A stretch of DNA of 63,791 nt from Clostridiaceae bacterium (GTDB lineage: Bacteria > Bacillota_A > Clostridia > Clostridiales > Clostridiaceae). The first letter of the stretch is position 1, and each line of letters starts with the position of its first letter. Of the stretch, positions 60,797-63,791 are shown piece after piece. The notes under the pieces were generated by a model that had not been told where the DNA came from, ran no database searches, and worked only from the letters and a program-made list of their open reading frames with translations. Location of the stretch: contig JAQSXU010000008.1 of the NCBI GenBank assembly GCA_029256485.1, forward strand, positions 1 through 63,791. Reading direction: 5' to 3'. Made by a program: the position numbers and the translations under genes.

Positions 60797-63619
60797 ATGA
60801 GAAATAAAATCATAATAAAGGGCGCAAGGGTGCACAACCTTAAAAATGTCAGTCTGGAAGTTCCAAGAGACAAGTTTGTTGTATTCACAGGACTTTCAGG
60901 TTCAGGAAAATCATCTTTAGCTTTTGATACGCTGTATGCAGAGGGCCAAAGAAGATATATGGAATCACTATCATCTTATGCAAGGCAGTTTTTAGGACAA
61001 ATGAATAAACCTGATGTGGATTCAATTGATGGGTTATCACCAGCAATATCTATTGACCAAAAGACTACTAGCAGAAACCCAAGATCTACCGTTGGAACTG
61101 TTACTGAAATATACGATTATTTAAGATTACTTTATGCCAGAGTTGGTATACCGCACTGTCCTAAATGCGGCAAAGAAATTAAACAGCAAACTGTAGACCA
61201 AATGGTGGATCGTATACTGAGCATGCCAGAAAGAACTAAAATTCAGATTCTTGCTCCAATTATAAGACAAAGAAAGGGCGAGCATGCCAAAGTATTAGAG
61301 AATATAAGAAAGAATGGATATGTAAGAGCTAGAATTGATGGAGAAATAATAGACTTTGATGAAGATGAAATATCACTGGAGAAAAATAAAAAACATACCA
61401 TTGAAGCAGTGGTTGACAGAATTGCAATAAAGCCTGACATTAGAGGAAGAATTGCAGATTCTTTGGAGACAGCACTAAAATTAGCTGATGGAACTGTAGT
61501 AGTGAACATAATTGGCGGGAATGATATGATTTTTAGTGAAAAGTTTGCATGTCCAGATTGTGGTATAAGCATTGAGGAACTTACGCCAAGAATGTTTTCA
61601 TTTAATACTCCATTTGGTAAATGTGATACCTGTGATGGATTGGGAACTTTGCTTGAAATTGATGAAAAGTTAATTATCCCAGATAGGAGTAAAAGTATAT
61701 CAGAGGGAGCAATAATTCCCTGGGCAAACACTGTTTTAAATGAAGATTCCTGGACTTTTAGCATATTAAAAGCATTATCTAAAGAATATAAATTCAGTTT
61801 AGACACTCCTGTAAATGAGCTTAAACCTGAAATTGTAGACATGCTTTTATATGGATTAAAAGGTGAAAAAGTTAAAGTTAATTATTCTCGTGAAGGCGGC
61901 ACCATGGAATTCAATCATGCTTTCGAAGGGATTATTAACAGTTTAAAAAGAAGATATATGGAGACAAATTCAGATTATATTAAAGCTGAAATTGAAAATT
62001 ATATGAGCAATAACCCATGTCCAAAATGTAAAGGTGCAAGACTAAAACCAGAGACTTTAGCAGTTACCGTGGGGGATAAAAATATATTTGAATTTTGTAA
62101 CATGAGTGTAAGAGATGAATTTGCATTTTTAAAGGAAATTGATTTATCCGAAAAGAATAAAATAATAAGCTCACAGATATTAAAGGAAATAGAAAGCAGA
62201 TTAAAATTTTTAAAAGATGTGGGGTTGGATTATTTGACTCTTTCAAGAACCGCTGGGACTTTGTCTGGTGGAGAAGCCCAAAGAATAAGACTTGCAACAC
62301 AAATTGGGTCAAGTTTAGTAGGAGTTTTATACATTTTAGATGAACCTAGTATAGGACTTCATCAAAGGGATAATGATAAGCTTATAGCAACATTAAAACA
62401 TCTAAGAGATCTAGGAAATTCACTTATAGTGGTTGAACATGATGAAGACACCATGAGAGCATCAGATTTTATAGTAGACATAGGACCTGGTGCTGGAGAA
62501 CATGGCGGAAAAGTTGTTGCGGCTGGTCCTATTGATGAAATTATAAAAAATAAAAACTCAATAACAGGACAGTATCTTAGCGGGGCTAAAAAAATTGAGG
62601 TGCCCAAAGTAAGAAGAGAAATTGGAGACAGATTTATTGAAGTAATAGGAGCTAAAGAAAATAACCTAAAAAATATATCAGTAAAGTTTCCAATGGGGGT
62701 ATTTAACTGTGTAACTGGAGTATCTGGTTCAGGAAAAAGTACTTTAGTAAATAGTATTTTATTTAAGGGATTAAATAAAAAGCTTAATGGATCAAGAGAC
62801 AATCCAGGTGCTCATAAGGAAATTAAAGGAATTGAAAATATTGATAAAATTATAGACATAGACCAAAGTCCCATTGGAAGAACTCCTAGATCAAATCCAG
62901 CTACATATACTGGGGTTTTTGACTTAATAAGAGAAGTATTCTCTTCAACAGTAGAGTCAAAAATGAGAGGCTATAAACCTGGAAGGTTTAGCTTTAATGT
63001 AAAGGGCGGAAGATGTGAGGCATGCAGTGGGGACGGTATTATAAAAATAGAGATGCAGTTTCTTTCAGATGTATATGTACCCTGTGAAGTTTGCAAGGGA
63101 AAAAGGTATAATAGAGAAACCTTAGAAGTAAAATATAAGGGAAAAAATATTGACGAAGTGCTAAATATGACTGTTGAAGAAGCATGCAAATTCTTTGAGA
63201 ATCTTCCAAGAATAAAGAATAAACTCCAAACCCTGCTGGATGTGGGTTTGGGATATGTAAAACTAGGGCAGCCATCTACTCAGCTTTCTGGAGGAGAGGC
63301 TCAAAGAATAAAATTAGCCTATGAGCTGTCTAAAAGAAGCACAGGAAGAACTCTGTATATTTTAGATGAGCCTACTACGGGACTTCACTCAGATGATGTG
63401 AATAGATTGATCGAAATACTTCAAAGGCTGGTTGATGCAGGAAACACAGTGGTGGTAATAGAACATAACCTAGATGTGATAAAGTGCGCAGATAATATAA
63501 TAGATTTAGGGCCAGAAGGTGGAGAAAATGGAGGCAATATCCTATGTACAGGTACTCCGGAGGAAATAGTAAAAAATAAAAAATCATATACAGGACAATA
63601 TTTAAAAAAAATGTTATAA
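60797..63619 (+). CDS. uvrA: UvrABC excinuclease subunit A
   Basis: UvrA is the damage-sensing ABC ATPase of nucleotide excision repair. The 940-residue protein has two ATPase modules: Walker [14 protein letters not shown] near residue 31 and [13 protein letters not shown] near 640, with signatures [12 protein letters not shown] and [12 protein letters not shown], and zinc-finger cysteine pairs in CPKCGKE, CPDCG/CDTC, and [19 protein letters not shown] 60797 is 11 nt from the AAGGAGTG site; a closer ATG at 60787 opens only a seven-codon frame that overlaps the uvrA start. Confidence 0.97.
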   Translation: MRNKIIIKGARVHNLKNVSLEVPRDKFVVFTGLSGSGKSSLAFDTLYAEGQRRYMESLSSYARQFLGQMNKPDVDSIDGLSPAISIDQKTTSRNPRSTVGTVTEIYDYLRLLYARVGIPHCPKCGKEIKQQTVDQMVDRILSMPERTKIQILAPIIRQRKGEHAKVLENIRKNGYVRARIDGEIIDFDEDEISLEKNKKHTIEAVVDRIAIKPDIRGRIADSLETALKLADGTVVVNIIGGNDMIFSEKFACPDCGISIEELTPRMFSFNTPFGKCDTCDGLGTLLEIDEKLIIPDRSKSISEGAIIPWANTVLNEDSWTFSILKALSKEYKFSLDTPVNELKPEIVDMLLYGLKGEKVKVNYSREGGTMEFNHAFEGIINSLKRRYMETNSDYIKAEIENYMSNNPCPKCKGARLKPETLAVTVGDKNIFEFCNMSVRDEFAFLKEIDLSEKNKIISSQILKEIESRLKFLKDVGLDYLTLSRTAGTLSGGEAQRIRLATQIGSSLVGVLYILDEPSIGLHQRDNDKLIATLKHLRDLGNSLIVVEHDEDTMRASDFIVDIGPGAGEHGGKVVAAGPIDEIIKNKNSITGQYLSGAKKIEVPKVRREIGDRFIEVIGAKENNLKNISVKFPMGVFNCVTGVSGSGKSTLVNSILFKGLNKKLNGSRDNPGAHKEIKGIENIDKIIDIDQSPIGRTPRSNPATYTGVFDLIREVFSSTVESKMRGYKPGRFSFNVKGGRCEACSGDGIIKIEMQFLSDVYVPCEVCKGKRYNRETLEVKYKGKNIDEVLNMTVEEACKFFENLPRIKNKLQTLLDVGLGYVKLGQPSTQLSGGEAQRIKLAYELSKRSTGRTLYILDEPTTGLHSDDVNRLIEILQRLVDAGNTVVVIEHNLDVIKCADNIIDLGPEGGENGGNILCTGTPEEIVKNKKSYTGQYLKKML

Positions 63620-63627
63620 TTGTTTGT

Positions 63628-63663
63628 AGACTAGCATAAAGTAAAAATATGCTAGTCTTTTAA
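63628..63663 (+). terminator. Terminator of uvrA
   Basis: AGACTAGCAT (63628-63637) and ATGCTAGTCT (63649-63658) form a perfect 10-bp stem followed by TTTT. Confidence 0.88.
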
Positions 63664-63709
63664 ATGATTATTATTAATTTCTAAATAATTTTGATGAGTA
63701 GGTGATTTA

Positions 63710-63791
63710 ATGGATTTAAGTAAACTGAGTTTAATTTTCAAAATAATAATTATCGGTATTGTTTATATAATTATTCTTACAGCACTTAAAA
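63710..63791 (+). CDS. 5' fragment of a membrane-anchored protein, cut by the window end
   Basis: Only 27 residues are visible, beginning MDLSKLSLIFKIIIIGIVYI, with a hydrophobic helix from residue 8. The ATG follows GAGTAGGTGA. In other clostridia an FHA-domain protein with such a start often follows uvrA, but the visible part is too short to confirm that. Confidence 0.5.
   Translation, partial: MDLSKLSLIFKIIIIGIVYIIILTALK

Noticed and set aside
61243..61842. 199-codon minus-strand frame inside uvrA
   Set aside because: Shadow of uvrA coding sequence; the product shows no domain and has no ribosome site.
63028..63037. GGGGACGGTA inside uvrA, resembling the REP-like motif
   Set aside because: It encodes the conserved GDG of the UvrA zinc-finger region and differs after the eighth base, so it is coincidental.

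Overview
The window is AT-rich DNA from a low-GC, spore-forming anaerobe, most likely a Clostridium sensu lato. The evidence is codon use, strong AGGAGG-type ribosome sites, frequent TTG/GTG starts, a glycyl radical enzyme, a flavodiiron protein fused to rubredoxin and its reductase, a GerS-like germination lipoprotein next to alr, and the conserved block yitT-ftsEX-M23 peptidase-ctp-PDZ membrane protein-uvrB-uvrA. No species can be named from the sequence alone. There are no rRNA or tRNA genes, no CRISPR array and no prophage.

Layout. (1) 0-20 kb is a mosaic of small accessory units: two GNATs, a tandem HD-GYP protein, a SAM-riboswitch-controlled metNIQ operon, a PflD/YbiW-like glycyl radical enzyme with its activase and a divergent DeoR regulator, a class-I/C26 amidotransferase, a single-copy Y1 (REP-associated) transposase, a nitroreductase, a BmrCD-like heterodimeric ABC exporter behind an attenuator-like leader, an orphan Zn/Mn-binding lipoprotein behind a perfect 7-1-7 Fur-family box, lgt and yaaA. 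Nine copies of a short GGGGACGGTTCA-like motif sit between these genes and are absent after 19.6 kb. (2) 19.5-20.4 kb lacks an intact gene. It holds an apparent independent minus-strand transcription unit of about 290 nt (consensus promoter, stem-loops, 15-bp terminator) and a truncated hemerythrin-like gene. (3) 20.4-34.8 kb carries a SWIM/SNF2 helicase, hemolysin III, DUF1836, a LigB/DODA dioxygenase, DUF3842, an atypical cis-prenyltransferase, a two-component system, a YihY protein and the flavodiiron fusion. (4) 35-44.4 kb has cysS, maltose phosphorylase with beta-phosphoglucomutase, a moxR-DUF58-DUF4129 operon and DUF6514. (5) 44.4-51.4 kb has acpS, nnrDE, a gerS-like gene, alr, mazEF and a split transketolase. 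(6) 51.5-63.8 kb has YitT, FtsE/FtsX with an EnvC/PcsB-type M23 hydrolase, a C-terminal processing protease, a MinJ-like PDZ membrane protein, uvrB, uvrA and the start of another gene.

How parts work together: MetNIQ imports methionine and is switched off by SAM. Maltose phosphorylase and beta-phosphoglucomutase turn maltose into glucose and glucose-6-phosphate. FtsEX probably gates the secreted M23 hydrolase during division. UvrA/UvrB act in nucleotide excision repair. AcpS, NnrDE, Alr and Lgt are envelope and metabolite housekeeping. The least expected signals are non-coding: the REP-like motif cluster around the Y1 transposase, the minus-strand RNA candidate at 19.6-19.9 kb, a family of roughly 95-bp imperfect palindromes at 46.4, 48.7 and 57.4 kb, and the peptide/hairpin leader of the ABC exporter.
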